Positions 18,727 to 28,080 are shown, numbered from the stretch's first letter. The stretch: 64,000 bases of DNA from JAOUEA01 sp038249195 (GCA_038249195.1 JBBRWM010000001.1:62001-126000), one strand, 5' to 3'. The notes: a model not told the origin generated them from the letters alone. Numbers and translations are program-made.

Positions 18727-19404
18727 CTACCCCTCGACGGACCAGCGCTTCGGGTACCGGGCGCGAAGGTCCGCCACCAGCGAGGTGAGCGCCGTCATCA
18801 GCTCGGCGGTCATCGCCTCCACGGCATCGTGGTCGTCGAGTTCTCCCGCCCGTGCGGTGACGTCGAACGCACTCCCCACCCTCGACCACACGGGCCTTCC
18901 GAACTTCAGGCTTCCCCGCCCCGCCTTCTGCCACACGGCCTGCGAGCCCCAGCTCGCGAGCGGTGCGATGGGCACGCCCGAGGCGAGCGAAAGGCGGATC
19001 GCGCCGGTCCTGCCCTCCATCGGCAGGTGATCGGGACGCCGGGTGACCGTTCCCTCGGGGTAGATCACGACGCATTCCCCCTGGTCAAGGGCATCGAGCG
19101 CCCGCCGCAACGGGGCCTCCCCGCCCGTTCCCCGACGAACGGGGATCTGCCCGGCGCCACGGAACACGGTCCCGATCACGGGGATCTTGAAGAGGTCGTC
19201 CTTCGCCAGGAACCGGGGCCGTCGACCCGCGCGCACCACCGCGTCGGCGTTCGTGAGCGGATCGAGGTAGGAGAGGTGGTTGCACGCAACGATGGCGGGG
19301 CCGCGCACGGGGATCGCGTCCAGGTCTTCGTAGCGCAGCCGGAACCACGCGCGCACCGGCGGTAGCGCCACCGTCTTCGCGACCTGGTACCAGGGCTCCG
19401 CCAC
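18727..19404 (-). CDS. plsC: 1-acyl-sn-glycerol-3-phosphate acyltransferase
   Basis: The 225-residue product has the acyltransferase block I NHLSYLDP (HX4D) near residue 40, block II FKIPVIGTVFRGAGQIPVRR near 70 and block III IYPEGTVTR near 104. It transfers an acyl chain to lysophosphatidate in phospholipid synthesis at the membrane. The GTG at 19404 opens the typical N-terminus VAEPWYQVAK. It precedes the PLP-enzyme gene in one operon and is divergent from cofC. Confidence 0.9.
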   Translation of the reverse strand: MAEPWYQVAKTVALPPVRAWFRLRYEDLDAIPVRGPAIVACNHLSYLDPLTNADAVVRAGRRPRFLAKDDLFKIPVIGTVFRGAGQIPVRRGTGGEAPLRRALDALDQGECVVIYPEGTVTRRPDHLPMEGRTGAIRLSLASGVPIAPLASWGSQAVWQKAGRGSLKFGRPVWSRVGSAFDVTARAGELDDHDAVEAMTAELMTALTSLVADLRARYPKRWSVEG

Positions 19405-19484
19405 GGTTCGACCTCTCGTGGAACGCTCATGCTGCGCAGACAGGCCGTGAGGGTACCGCGAGACTCGACTACCCTTGCGACCTC

Positions 19485-20129
19485 GTGCGCGTGATCGCTC
19501 TGCCCGTGAAGTCATTGGCCGACGCCAAGTCCCGGCTCGGCCCCGTCCTGTCGCCGTTGGAACGGGGGGCGCTCACGCTCGCCATGCTCGAGGACGTGCT
19601 GGACGTCACGCTGGAGCTGCCCGGGTGGGACACCTGGGTCGTCTCGCCCGACGAGTCGGTGCTGGAGATCACGCTCGCGCGGGGCGCGCACGCCATCATC
19701 GAGGAGGAGCCCCCGCTCACGAACGCGATCCTCCAGGTGCAGGAGGAGGCGAAGGCGCGTTCGGTCGAGCACCTCGCGGTCTTGCTCGCGGACACGCCGC
19801 TCGTGACACCCGAGGCCCTGACGCGGGCCCTCCACACGCTCGGGCCGGTCGTCCTCGCGCCGTCCGTGGACGAGAGCGGCACGAACCTGCTCGTGCGCCG
19901 GCCCCCCGCGGTCATCGACGCTCGGTTCGGCCCGGACTCCTACCGCCGACACCTCGAGGCCGCCGCGGAGACCGACGTCCCCGCCTCCGTGGTATCGATC
20001 CCGGAGCTGGCCTTCGACCTGGACGTCCCCGGCGATATCCTCACGGTGCTGGAAGCCGATAAGCCCGGCAGGACCCGTGACGTGGTGCGGGAGATGGACA
20101 TCGGGTCGCGGCTGCCGACGCGGGCCTGA
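19485..20129 (+). CDS. cofC: CofC/FbiD-type guanylyltransferase (coenzyme F420 biosynthesis)
   Basis: The 214-residue protein starts with the nucleotide motif VIALPVKSLADAKSRLGPVLS, followed by LLADTPLVTPEAL (metal-binding) and APSVDESGTNLLVRRPP, hallmarks of CofC/FbiD. The family joins GTP with 2-phospholactate or phosphoenolpyruvate to give the F420 precursor. F420 is widely used in actinobacteria; no other F420 gene is visible in this window. GTG start at 19485. Confidence 0.9.
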   Translation: MRVIALPVKSLADAKSRLGPVLSPLERGALTLAMLEDVLDVTLELPGWDTWVVSPDESVLEITLARGAHAIIEEEPPLTNAILQVQEEAKARSVEHLAVLLADTPLVTPEALTRALHTLGPVVLAPSVDESGTNLLVRRPPAVIDARFGPDSYRRHLEAAAETDVPASVVSIPELAFDLDVPGDILTVLEADKPGRTRDVVREMDIGSRLPTRA

Positions 20130-20167
20130 GGTCCCGGCACGAAGACCCGCACACGTAAGGAGCAGCG

Positions 20168-20377
20168 ATGGCTCAGGGGACGATCAAGGACTACGAGGAC
20201 GAGACCGGGACCGGCAGCCTGCTGCTGGAGGACGGGCGGGAGGTGGAGATCGATGCGACGTCGATCGGCGATGAGGCGATCCGCACGCTCCGGCTCGGCC
20301 AGCGCGTGAAGTTCGACCTGGTGGAGACCGATGAGGGACTGCTCGCGCGCGACCTGCGCATCGTGACCTTCGATTAG
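20168..20377 (+). CDS. Small cold-shock-like OB-fold protein
   Basis: The 69-residue product follows TAAGGAG and reads GTIKDYEDETGTGSLLLEDG, then IDATSI and TLRLGQRVKFDLVETDEG, a pattern matching the cold-shock domain. However, the aromatic RNA-binding motifs KGFGFI and VFVHF are replaced by TGSLLLE and VEIDA. It may bind nucleic acid weakly or have another ligand. Transcribed 38 bases after cofC. Confidence 0.7.
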   Translation: MAQGTIKDYEDETGTGSLLLEDGREVEIDATSIGDEAIRTLRLGQRVKFDLVETDEGLLARDLRIVTFD

Positions 20378-20386
20378 CGCTGAGCG

Positions 20387-20680
20387 CTACCGCTTCCTGC
20401 GCACGCCGAGCACCTGCTCGCGGAACTCCTTACCGGGCGTGAACGCCGGCAGGTCGCGGGCCGGCACCACGATGGGCACCGTCGGCTTGCGGGGGTTCCG
20501 GGCGACGCGTTCGTTGCGGTGGCGGCGCTCGAAGGTGCCGAAGTCCGCGAGCGTCACGCGCTCGCCGCTCACCACCGACTCGCGCACGGCGTCGATCGAG
20601 GCGTCCACCACCCGGGCAACGTCGGCCTTGCTGAGCCCCGTCCGCTTGGCCACCTCGGCGACCAGACCGCCCTTGTTCAT
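20387..20680 (-). CDS. hup: HU-family DNA-binding protein
   Basis: The 97-residue histone-like protein shows the HU pattern MNKGGLVAEVAKRTGLSKAD and the DNA-contact arm ADFGTFERRHRNERVARNPR, then KPTVPIVVPARDLPAFTPGKEF. It lacks the long basic C-terminal tail of mycobacterial HU. ATG at 20680 follows GGAGGG. Nucleoid packing. Confidence 0.95.
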   Translation of the reverse strand: MNKGGLVAEVAKRTGLSKADVARVVDASIDAVRESVVSGERVTLADFGTFERRHRNERVARNPRKPTVPIVVPARDLPAFTPGKEFREQVLGVRRKR

Positions 20681-20937
20681 GGCTCGTCTCCCTCCGGCGC
20701 GTGCAAGCTTCCTTGCGGCCCACCGTATCCGGATGCATACGCGCGGGTCAAACCAGGCTCCGGGCCGAACGAGGGACGACGGGCGTCGGTCTCGGGCACG
20801 CGTTTGGCCAACGAGCGTTTCAGCCTGGCCGTCGACGTCGTGCTCGGCACGCCGGGGGGCACGGTGGCTTGTATGCTGAGCGTTGCGCTGGAGGCTTCGG
20901 TCACCCTCGATAGGCCGCTGACCTGCGTCGATAGCCT

Positions 20938-21008
20938 TGGCCCGTGGTGTAACGGTAGCACGGCTGATTCTGGATCAGTTAGTCTTGGTTCGAATCCAGG
21001 CGGGCCAG
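20938..21008 (+). tRNA. tRNA-Gln(CTG)
   Basis: A 71-base cloverleaf: acceptor TGGCCCG pairs with CGGGCCA; the anticodon arm is GCTGA / TCAGT with loop TTCTGGA, giving anticodon CTG; the T arm is TCTTG / CCAGG with GTTCGAA. No encoded CCA. It ends eight bases before the stop of the convergent phosphoesterase gene. Confidence 0.95.
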
Positions 21009-21016
21009 CGAGCGCC

Positions 21017-22624
21017 TCATGAACCGGCGGAGGGGTGCGTGGGATCCGGGTCCAGGACGAGGGGCGGGATCGGTTCCTGGGTGAAGTCGAAGTCCCTGCG
21101 CAGGTCGCCGAGGATCGGGACGTCCTCCCGCACGGTGGGTCGCGCGTCCGGCCAGCCGTCCACCGACGGATCGATGCGATCGCCTGTGAGGAACCGGTCT
21201 TCGATCAGCTTCAGGTAGGCGTCGAAGGACAGGAGCTGGCTCGAGACACCGGGTCGCGCCCACGGGCTCACCATGATGTCCGGCACCCGCAGGCCCCACC
21301 CGTTCTCGTCCACGACGGGCGGTCGCACGTGATCGTAGAAACCGCCCCAGTCGTCCCACGTGATGAAGATGGCCGTGTGCCTCCACTGCTCGGGGGGGCC
21401 CTGCATCACCGCGTTCACCACCCGGGTGACCCACGCCTGCCCGGGCGCGATGCTGTCGGGGGGATGCTCGGCGAGCGAGGTGGTGGGCATGACCCAGGAG
21501 ACGGCCGGGAGGTTGCCGTCCTCCGCCGCCTGGAAGAACTCAGGGCTCGGTCGGATGTTGTCCAGCTGGCCGGTGGCGGCCACGCTCGTGAATCCCGGCA
21601 ACGGGTTCTGGATCGGCGCGGTCTCGACCCCCGCGATATCCGCGCACGGCGGCATGATGCAGCTGCCCGGTCCCACGAAGTACGCCCACTCGACGCCGTG
21701 CTTGTAGAGGAGCCACGTGATGTCTCCCCACACGTAGGGGCGGGGCGGCCCCATCGTCGGGTTCCAGGAATGGGCGTGGCGCTTCGCCACGTTGCGCCCC
21801 GGCCACTGCGCGTCGGAGCTGCAGGTCATCGCGTCCAGGGGATCAGCACACGAGGCCGACCAGCCCGAGACCAGGAACAGGTGCGAGGGCAGGGTCCACG
21901 AGTCCACGGGCGCGAACATGTGGTCGTGCAGGGTGAAGCGCCGCGCGTAGGCCCAGTAGTTGGGGATCTCGTGGGCGGTGTGGTAGCCGACCACGTCGGG
22001 CTGCCCCTGGGGTCCGCGGTTGACCCGCGTGCACGCCGGCTCGCCCGGATGCTTCGTGCACCCGTTGCCCACGAGGCGATACGACCGCACGAACCCGTCC
22101 ATCCTTCCCCCGTTCACGTCGATCCTCGACGCCTCCTCGCCGTGCGGCCCGCCCCCGTCCACCTGGTTCGTGTCGTGATACGGACGGTCGCAGCCGCCCC
22201 TGGGATCGGGTAAACACGCGGCGGGCCTGCCGTCGCGCATCGGGATGCCGTCCGCGCCGGGGAAGGTGCCGAAGTAGTGATCGAACGAGCGATTCTCCTG
22301 CACGATGAAGATGAAATGGTTGATGTTGCGGATGCCCTTGGCCGGGACGACGGCGAGTGCGTCGTTGGGGGCGGCGGCGGGCTGGGGCGGTGACTCCAGG
22401 GGTCCCAGGTCCACGCCCGCGGGCGCGCCGGAGGGATCCACGGGGTACTGATCCGGGATGAGGAACGGGTCGGCCTCACGCGAGGGGTCCGGCTCGGGCG
22501 GGCCGGTGCTCGACGCGACCGGGAGCGGAACGATCGGGTTCGCCGATCCACCCGAGCACGCGACGCCGACGGCCCCGGCGGCCACGAGGACCGCGAGCAG
22601 CGCGAGCCTCGGGCGGGTTGTCAT
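21017..22624 (-). CDS. Secreted phospholipase C/acid phosphatase-family protein (copy 1)
   Basis: About 535 residues of the PF04185 phosphoesterase family (bacterial phospholipase C and acid phosphatases). An N-terminal lipoprotein-type signal ends in VGVACSGG. Conserved features are FIVQENRSFDHYFGTFPG near residue 107, RPYHDTN, the SWTLPSHLFLVS catalytic region and TWDDWGGFYDHV near 420. It probably releases phosphate or headgroups outside the membrane. The start could be 22624 or 22636. It is the last of three adjacent paralogues. Confidence 0.85.
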   Translation of the reverse strand: MTTRPRLALLAVLVAAGAVGVACSGGSANPIVPLPVASSTGPPEPDPSREADPFLIPDQYPVDPSGAPAGVDLGPLESPPQPAAAPNDALAVVPAKGIRNINHFIFIVQENRSFDHYFGTFPGADGIPMRDGRPAACLPDPRGGCDRPYHDTNQVDGGGPHGEEASRIDVNGGRMDGFVRSYRLVGNGCTKHPGEPACTRVNRGPQGQPDVVGYHTAHEIPNYWAYARRFTLHDHMFAPVDSWTLPSHLFLVSGWSASCADPLDAMTCSSDAQWPGRNVAKRHAHSWNPTMGPPRPYVWGDITWLLYKHGVEWAYFVGPGSCIMPPCADIAGVETAPIQNPLPGFTSVAATGQLDNIRPSPEFFQAAEDGNLPAVSWVMPTTSLAEHPPDSIAPGQAWVTRVVNAVMQGPPEQWRHTAIFITWDDWGGFYDHVRPPVVDENGWGLRVPDIMVSPWARPGVSSQLLSFDAYLKLIEDRFLTGDRIDPSVDGWPDARPTVREDVPILGDLRRDFDFTQEPIPPLVLDPDPTHPSAGS

Positions 22625-22657
22625 GCGACGCATCATGCGCGCGAGGCCCCGCCGCGT

Positions 22658-24127
22658 CTAGGGAGACGGGTCGAGGATGAGCGGGGCGATCGGCGTTCGG
22701 GTCCAGTCGAACTCCTTGCCGAGGTTGCCCAGGCGCGAGGCTCTTTCCCGCACGGTCGGACGCGCGTCGGGCCAGCCGTCCGTGCGGGGGTTGAGCCGCT
22801 GACCGCCCAGGAAGCGGTCCTCGATCAACTTGAGGTAGGCGTCGAACGACAACGTCTGATGGTCCACCCCGCCGCGGGCGAACGGGCTGATGAGGATCCC
22901 GGGCACGCGGATCCCGTAGCCGTTGTGATCGATCCTGATGGGTTTCACATGGTCGTAGAACCCACCCCAGTCGTCCCAGGTGAGGAAGATCGCCGTGTGC
23001 AGGTACTGGTCGCTCGGGCCCTTCATCACGGCGTTCACCACCCGCGTGACCCAGGCCTGCCCGTTGCCGATGTAGTCGGGCGGGTGCTCGCTCTTGTGGG
23101 TCGTGGGCATCACCCACGAGACCGAGGGGAGGTTGCCCGCCGCCGCTGCGTTGAAGAACTTCGTGTTTGCCTGCACGTTCTGCAGCTGGTGATCGACGGC
23201 GACGGTCCTGAACCCGGGAAGCGGGTTCTGGACCACGGTCGTCTGAGGCCCGCCCCCGGCGTGACACGGCGCCACCACGCACGTACCCGGACCGACGTAG
23301 TAGGCCCAGCTCACACCGTGGGCGTTCAGGAGCCAGGTGATATCCGCCCAGGCGTACGGGCGCGGGAGCCCGTCCGTAGGGTTCCAGATGCGGCCCGAAT
23401 CCGCCACGTTGTGGCCGGGGAACTTGAGGTCCGAACGGCAGCTCATCCCGTTGAGCGGGTTCGAACACGTGGCCGACCAGGCGGAGACGAGGTAGAGATG
23501 CGAGGGCAGCGTCCAGGAGTCCGAGGGCGCGAACATCCGGTCCTGGAGCAGGTAGCGCCTCGCGTAAGCCCAGTAGTTCGGGATCTCGTGCGCCGTGTGG
23601 AACCCCATGACGTCGGGCGTCCGGTTGGGTCCCAGGTGCGCCTTTCGGCAGGGGTAGTAGCGAGGGAACTTGGTGCACTTCGTGCCCATCGCTCGGAGCG
23701 AGCGCACGTAGCCGTCCATCTTCCCGTGGTCGATCGAGATGGTCGAACCGATCTCGCCGTGCGGGCCGCCCTGATCGAACAGGTTCGTGTCGTGATACGG
23801 ACGCCGGCACGCCTTGGCTGCGGGATCGGGGATGCACGGTTTGAATCGACCCTTGGGGGTGCGCGGGATCCCGTTGGCCCCCGGGAAGGTCCCGAAGTAG
23901 TGATCGAACGACCGGTTCTCTTGGACCACGAACACCACGTGGTCGATGTTGCCGATGCCGAGGCTCGGATCGATGGGGGCGGCGGGCGCCGCCACGGCCG
24001 TCACGGACGGACCGAGCGCCGTCGCGCCCAAGCCGGACAACGCGAGGAGGCCGACGAGCAGCGTCGCGGAGCGAGTGGCTCGGTGCGTCACGGCGGGGCG
24101 CCGCGGCGAAGGGCCGCCCGATCTCAT
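22658..24127 (-). CDS. Secreted phospholipase C/acid phosphatase-family protein (copy 2)
   Basis: About 489 residues with an N-terminal signal segment (LLVGLLALSGLGATAL) and the same family landmarks: VVQENRSFDHYFGTFPGANG, RPYHDTN, DSWTLPSHLYLVSAWS, and TWDDWGGFYDHV near residue 370. It resembles copy 3 more closely than copy 1. The ATG at 24127 lies four bases after the copy 3 stop, so the two are one operon; an upstream in-frame ATG at 24154 lies inside copy 3. No strong ribosome binding site seen. Confidence 0.85.
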   Translation of the reverse strand: MRSGGPSPRRPAVTHRATRSATLLVGLLALSGLGATALGPSVTAVAAPAAPIDPSLGIGNIDHVVFVVQENRSFDHYFGTFPGANGIPRTPKGRFKPCIPDPAAKACRRPYHDTNLFDQGGPHGEIGSTISIDHGKMDGYVRSLRAMGTKCTKFPRYYPCRKAHLGPNRTPDVMGFHTAHEIPNYWAYARRYLLQDRMFAPSDSWTLPSHLYLVSAWSATCSNPLNGMSCRSDLKFPGHNVADSGRIWNPTDGLPRPYAWADITWLLNAHGVSWAYYVGPGTCVVAPCHAGGGPQTTVVQNPLPGFRTVAVDHQLQNVQANTKFFNAAAAGNLPSVSWVMPTTHKSEHPPDYIGNGQAWVTRVVNAVMKGPSDQYLHTAIFLTWDDWGGFYDHVKPIRIDHNGYGIRVPGILISPFARGGVDHQTLSFDAYLKLIEDRFLGGQRLNPRTDGWPDARPTVRERASRLGNLGKEFDWTRTPIAPLILDPSP

Positions 24128-24131
24128 CACG

Positions 24132-25586
24132 TCATGGCCCCGGGTATCGCCCAAGCGGGGTGGGGTCGAGGATCACCGGCGGGATAGGGGCCTGCGTCCA
24201 GTCGAACTCCTTGGACAGGTTGCCCAGGCCGTGCTGGTTCTCCCGGACGCGAGGCCGGGCGTCGAAGATCCCGTATCGGCTCTTGAGGGTCTTGGGGTCC
24301 AGTCGTTCGCCGCCGAGGAACCGGTCCTCGATCAGCTTCAGGTAGGCGTCGAACGACAGGGTCTGGTGATCGATCGTGCCGCCCTTGGCGAACGGGCTGA
24401 TGAGGATGCCGGGCACCCGGATGCCGTAGCCACTGGGGTCGATGCGGATCGGCTTGACGTGATCGTAGAAGCCGCCCCAGTCGTCCCAGGTGAGGAAGAC
24501 CGCCGTGGTGTTGCGCTCGGCCGCGGGAGCTCGCATGACGGCGTTCACGACCTTGGTGACCCACTCCATGCCGGTGCCGATGTAGTCGGGAGGGTGCTCG
24601 CCCTTGTTAATGACGGGCATGACCCACGAGACGGATGGCAGCGTGTCCGTTCGCAACCCTTTGAAGAAGTTCGCGCGATCTTGGATGTTGCCCATCTGAT
24701 GCGTGTCGGCGACGGTCTGGAAGCCGGGCAGCGGGTTCTGGTACCAGACGGTCGTCTTCTTGTCATAGGAGGGGCAAGGAGGAGCGACACACGTGTGTGC
24801 CCCCACGAAGTACCCCCACGAGACGTGGTGCTTGTACAGCAGGTACGTGATGTCCGTCCACTGGTAGGGGTAGGGCGGGCCATCGGGCGGCCGCCATCCA
24901 TCCCCGGGAGCCGACAGGTCCGAACGGCACGATTGCGGCGTGAACTTCTTGCAGGTGGCCGACCAGGCCGAGACGAGGTAGAGGTGCGACGGGAGCGTGT
25001 ATGAGTCGGAGGGCGCGAACATGCGATCCTGCAGCAGGTACCTCTTCGCGTACCGCCAGTAGTTCGGGATCTCCTTGCCGGTGTGATACCCCATCACGTC
25101 GGGCGTGCCCGCGGGCCCCGGGGTAGCGTGCCGGCAGTTGTAGGTCGGATCCTTGCTGTGTGAACACGGCGTCCCGAACTTGTGGAACGTCTTGATGAAG
25201 CCGTTCATGCGGCCCCCGTGAACGTCGCCCGCCGACGCCTGTTCGTCGTGCGGCCCACCCATGTCGAACTGGTTCTTGTCGTGATACGGCCTGCGGCAGT
25301 GTCCGTACTGGGGGTCGGGCATGCAGGTCTTGAAATGGCCGCGCGGGCCCCGGGGCAGCCCGTTCGCGCCGGGGAAGGTCCCGAAATAGTGATCGAAGGA
25401 TCGGTTCTCCTGCACCACGAAGATGATGTGCTGGAGGTTCCCGATGCCCAGCGTTGGGTCGATCCCCGGCGGGGCGGCTCTGCCGCGCGCACCGGCTGCG
25501 GCGGGCGCGGGCCGCGCGGCCATCGCGAAGGCGACGAGGGATCCGGCGACGAGGAGACAGGCGAGCGCGCGCAAGGAAGACCGCAT
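24132..25586 (-). CDS. Secreted phospholipase C/acid phosphatase-family protein (copy 3)
   Basis: A 484-residue protein with a clear signal peptide (ALACLLVAGSLVAFAMA). It has VVQENRSFDHYFGTFPGANG, RPYHDKN, DSYTLPSHLYLVSAWSATC and TWDDWGGFYDHVKPIRID. Six or more Cys suggest disulfides outside the cell. It is the promoter-proximal gene of the three-paralogue cluster (copy 3, 2, 1). It diverges from the isocitrate dehydrogenase gene, with 111 bases between starts. Confidence 0.87.
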   Translation of the reverse strand: MRSSLRALACLLVAGSLVAFAMAARPAPAAAGARGRAAPPGIDPTLGIGNLQHIIFVVQENRSFDHYFGTFPGANGLPRGPRGHFKTCMPDPQYGHCRRPYHDKNQFDMGGPHDEQASAGDVHGGRMNGFIKTFHKFGTPCSHSKDPTYNCRHATPGPAGTPDVMGYHTGKEIPNYWRYAKRYLLQDRMFAPSDSYTLPSHLYLVSAWSATCKKFTPQSCRSDLSAPGDGWRPPDGPPYPYQWTDITYLLYKHHVSWGYFVGAHTCVAPPCPSYDKKTTVWYQNPLPGFQTVADTHQMGNIQDRANFFKGLRTDTLPSVSWVMPVINKGEHPPDYIGTGMEWVTKVVNAVMRAPAAERNTTAVFLTWDDWGGFYDHVKPIRIDPSGYGIRVPGILISPFAKGGTIDHQTLSFDAYLKLIEDRFLGGERLDPKTLKSRYGIFDARPRVRENQHGLGNLSKEFDWTQAPIPPVILDPTPLGRYPGP

Positions 25587-25697
25587 GGGCCCCGCATCGT
25601 AGTCGGATGGGCGTGCCCTGGGAACCAGCCGCGGTGCTTTCTCCTACCATGGCCCGCGACGGCCGCGCCCGTGGCCGCGGAAGGAGACGACCCGGCC

Positions 25698-27152
25698 GTG
25701 AGCGATGGAGCTGAACCGATCACCGTGACCCTGATCCCCGGGGACGGGATCGGGCCGGAATGCGTGCGTTCGGCCCAGGCCATCGTGGAGGCCACGGGCG
25801 CCCCCATCGCGTGGGAGGAGGCGGAGGCCGGCGCCGAGGTCTTCAGGCGCGGGGTGGCGTCGGGGGTTCCGGCCGAGACCATGGACTCCATCGCGCGCAC
25901 GCGCGTGGCGCTGAAGGGCCCCCTGGAGACGCCCGTTGGTTTCGGCGAGAAGAGCGCGAACGTCACGCTGCGAAAGCTCTACGAGACGTACGCGAACGTT
26001 CGGCCCGTCCGGGAGATGCCGGGCGTGCGCACGCCCTACTCGGGCCGCGGGGTGGACCTGGTCGTGGTGCGGGAGAACGTCGAGGACCTCTACGCCGGCA
26101 TCGAGTACATGCAGACGCCGGGCGTCGCGCAGACCCTCAAGCTCATCACGGTCAAGGGCTGCGAGAAGATCAGCCGCTTCGCGTTCGAGTACGCGCGCAG
26201 CGAGGGCCGCGCCAGCGTGGCGTGCGCCACCAAGGCCAACATCATGAAGTTCTCCGAGGGCACGCTGAAGCGGGTCTTCGAGCGCGTGGCGCCCGAGTAC
26301 CCCGAGATCGAGTCGTGGCACGTGATCGTAGACAACGCGGCCCACCAGCTCGTGAAACGCCCCGAGCAGTACGAGGTCATCGTCACGACGAACATGAACG
26401 GCGACATCCTGAGCGACCTGTCGAGCGCGCTGATCGGCGGGCTGGGGTTCGCCCCAAGCGCCAACATCGGCAACGAGGTCGCCATCTTCGAGGCCGTGCA
26501 CGGCTCGGCGCCCAAGTACGCCGGCAAGGACGTCATCAACCCCACGGCGGTGATCCTGTCGTCGGTGATGATGCTGCGGTACCTCGGTCTCTTCGAGGAA
26601 GCGGCGGCCATCGAGCACGCGGTGTTCGTGACGCTGGAATCGGGCGTGCTCACGGGCGACGTGGTCGGGTACGACCGGGGGACCCCCACCAGCGCCTACA
26701 CGGAAGCGATCATCTCGAACCTCGGGAAGAAGACCGAGGCGTGGACGATCCGCGACCCTAAGCCGCTGCAACTCCCCCAGCTGTCGACCGACCCTGACTA
26801 CGTCAAGGTCTCCTCGCGCGCGGTGGTGGGCCTCGACGTCTTCGTTGAATCACCGCTCACGGCGGAGGAGCTGGGCGCCTCCCTAGACGAGCTCGCCACC
26901 GGCACCCGGCTGGAGCTGCGGATGATCTCGAGCCGCGGGACCAAGGTCTTCCCGGCGACGGGTGCCATCACCGATACCGTCGATCACTGGCGGTGCCGCT
27001 TCATCATCCGCGAGGACCCGGGCGACCTGTGGGACGAGGACGTGCACCAGCTCCTCGCGCGCATCAGCCGCCGGCACACCTGGATGCACATCGAGAAGCT
27101 CATGGAGTTCGACGGGGAGCTCGGGTTCACGCGGGACCAGGGCGAGAACTAG
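25698..27152 (+). CDS. icd: Isocitrate dehydrogenase (Thermus-type, extended C-terminus)
   Basis: The 484-residue protein has the decarboxylating dehydrogenase core: GDGIGPE near residue 15, KANIMKFSEGT, and TNMNGDILSDLSSALIGG near 235 for Mg and isocitrate. A domain of about 140 residues follows the normal end, as in Thermus thermophilus IDH (496 residues), with FVESPLTAEELG. Whether NAD or NADP is used cannot be told safely. GTG at 25698 follows AAGGAG. Confidence 0.87.
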   Translation: MSDGAEPITVTLIPGDGIGPECVRSAQAIVEATGAPIAWEEAEAGAEVFRRGVASGVPAETMDSIARTRVALKGPLETPVGFGEKSANVTLRKLYETYANVRPVREMPGVRTPYSGRGVDLVVVRENVEDLYAGIEYMQTPGVAQTLKLITVKGCEKISRFAFEYARSEGRASVACATKANIMKFSEGTLKRVFERVAPEYPEIESWHVIVDNAAHQLVKRPEQYEVIVTTNMNGDILSDLSSALIGGLGFAPSANIGNEVAIFEAVHGSAPKYAGKDVINPTAVILSSVMMLRYLGLFEEAAAIEHAVFVTLESGVLTGDVVGYDRGTPTSAYTEAIISNLGKKTEAWTIRDPKPLQLPQLSTDPDYVKVSSRAVVGLDVFVESPLTAEELGASLDELATGTRLELRMISSRGTKVFPATGAITDTVDHWRCRFIIREDPGDLWDEDVHQLLARISRRHTWMHIEKLMEFDGELGFTRDQGEN

Positions 27153-27156
27153 TGCG

Positions 27157-27795
27157 TTACCCGAGCGCCTCGGTCGCTCTCGCCCTGCCGCGATCGCGTC
27201 GCTGACCCGTCCGACCGAGGGTCGATGATTCCTTCTCGGCCATATCTGCGACCTGGATGCTTGCCTCGGTGTGGACGATCGCCGCCTGGATCAAGAGCCG
27301 GACCAGCGGGTCGCCACGGTATCCGTCCTGAAGCCGCGTGAGCCCCGCGAGCTCTTGTTGATAGGCGCTCCGTTGCTCGGCGACTACCTGCGAAACCTTC
27401 TTCGACCCGAATCGCGCCGCGGCGAACAGCTTCAGGAAGAAGTCGTCTCGATACCCGCGAAGCCGAACGCTTGGCTCGGCGAGCCATCGCTCGAGCTCGC
27501 CTTCGCCGTCCCTCGTGATCCGGTACACATGCTTGTCGGGCCGGTTCGTCTGCTCGACCTGGCGCCTCGTGACGAGCCCCTCGCGAACGAGGCGATCGAG
27601 CACCTGATAGACGTGGCCGATGTTCAGCTCACCCCATTGGGGACCGATGGCCTCCTCGAAGCGTGATCGAAGCTCGTAGCCGTGACTCGGCCCGTCTACC
27701 AAGAGGGCCAACACGGCGTGCTGGATGGGCATGCGGAACGGCGCCTCCCTCCTCGAGTACCTAGTCGTGGTGTTGTTCGTCATGGTGTTGTTCAT
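27157..27795 (-). CDS. PadR-family transcriptional regulator
   Basis: The 212-residue protein has the PadR winged helix: QHAVLALLVDGPSHGYELRSRFEE, then GHVYQVLDRLVREGLVTRRQ with HVYRITRDGEGELERWL. A C-terminal helical dimerisation part (about 105-185) identifies the longer, virulence-factor-like PadR type. ATG at 27795; MPIQHAVL from 27732 is a shorter option. It converges on icd with four bases between stops. Target genes unknown. Confidence 0.9.
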   Translation of the reverse strand: MNNTMTNNTTTRYSRREAPFRMPIQHAVLALLVDGPSHGYELRSRFEEAIGPQWGELNIGHVYQVLDRLVREGLVTRRQVEQTNRPDKHVYRITRDGEGELERWLAEPSVRLRGYRDDFFLKLFAAARFGSKKVSQVVAEQRSAYQQELAGLTRLQDGYRGDPLVRLLIQAAIVHTEASIQVADMAEKESSTLGRTGQRRDRGRARATEALG

Positions 27796-27840
27796 GATCG
27801 GTCTCGTCCTTCGAAGGGTGTTCAGGCACTAGACGCAAGG

Positions 27841-28080
27841 AAGGCGTCCCACTCGGTCGCCATCAACGCGGGAATATCGGCCGCTCTTCGGCCGCTCGAC
27901 CTCACCCACGTCCAGTTCGTGCTCCTCGCCTGTACCTGGTGGCTGAACGACAGCGGCGAGCGCCCGTCGCAGATCGCCCTGGCGACGCAGCCGGCGCGGA
28001 TGTCAAGACGGAACGTCTCAGGTGGTGCGGAGCCTCGAACGGAAGTCGCTCGTGCGCCGCAGGAGGGTCGAGCCCTACGG
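27841..28080 (+). pseudogene. Decayed MarR-family regulator
   Basis: Three frames must be joined to read a MarR N-terminus: LDLTHVQFVLLACTWWL and the recognition region SQIALATQ in one frame, AGADVKT in a second and TSQVVRSLERKSLVRRR in a third. At least two frameshifts and loss of the wing and C-terminal helices show it is dead. Its end overlaps the 3' end of the convergent phosphoesterase gene. Confidence 0.8.

Noticed and set aside
22476..23837. Long ORF overlapping the phosphoesterase copies in another frame
   Set aside because: Shadow of copies 1 and 2; low-complexity Arg/Pro-rich translation.
25644..26771. Long antisense ORF opposite isocitrate dehydrogenase
   Set aside because: It has no recognisable family features and mirrors the high-GC third-position bias of icd.
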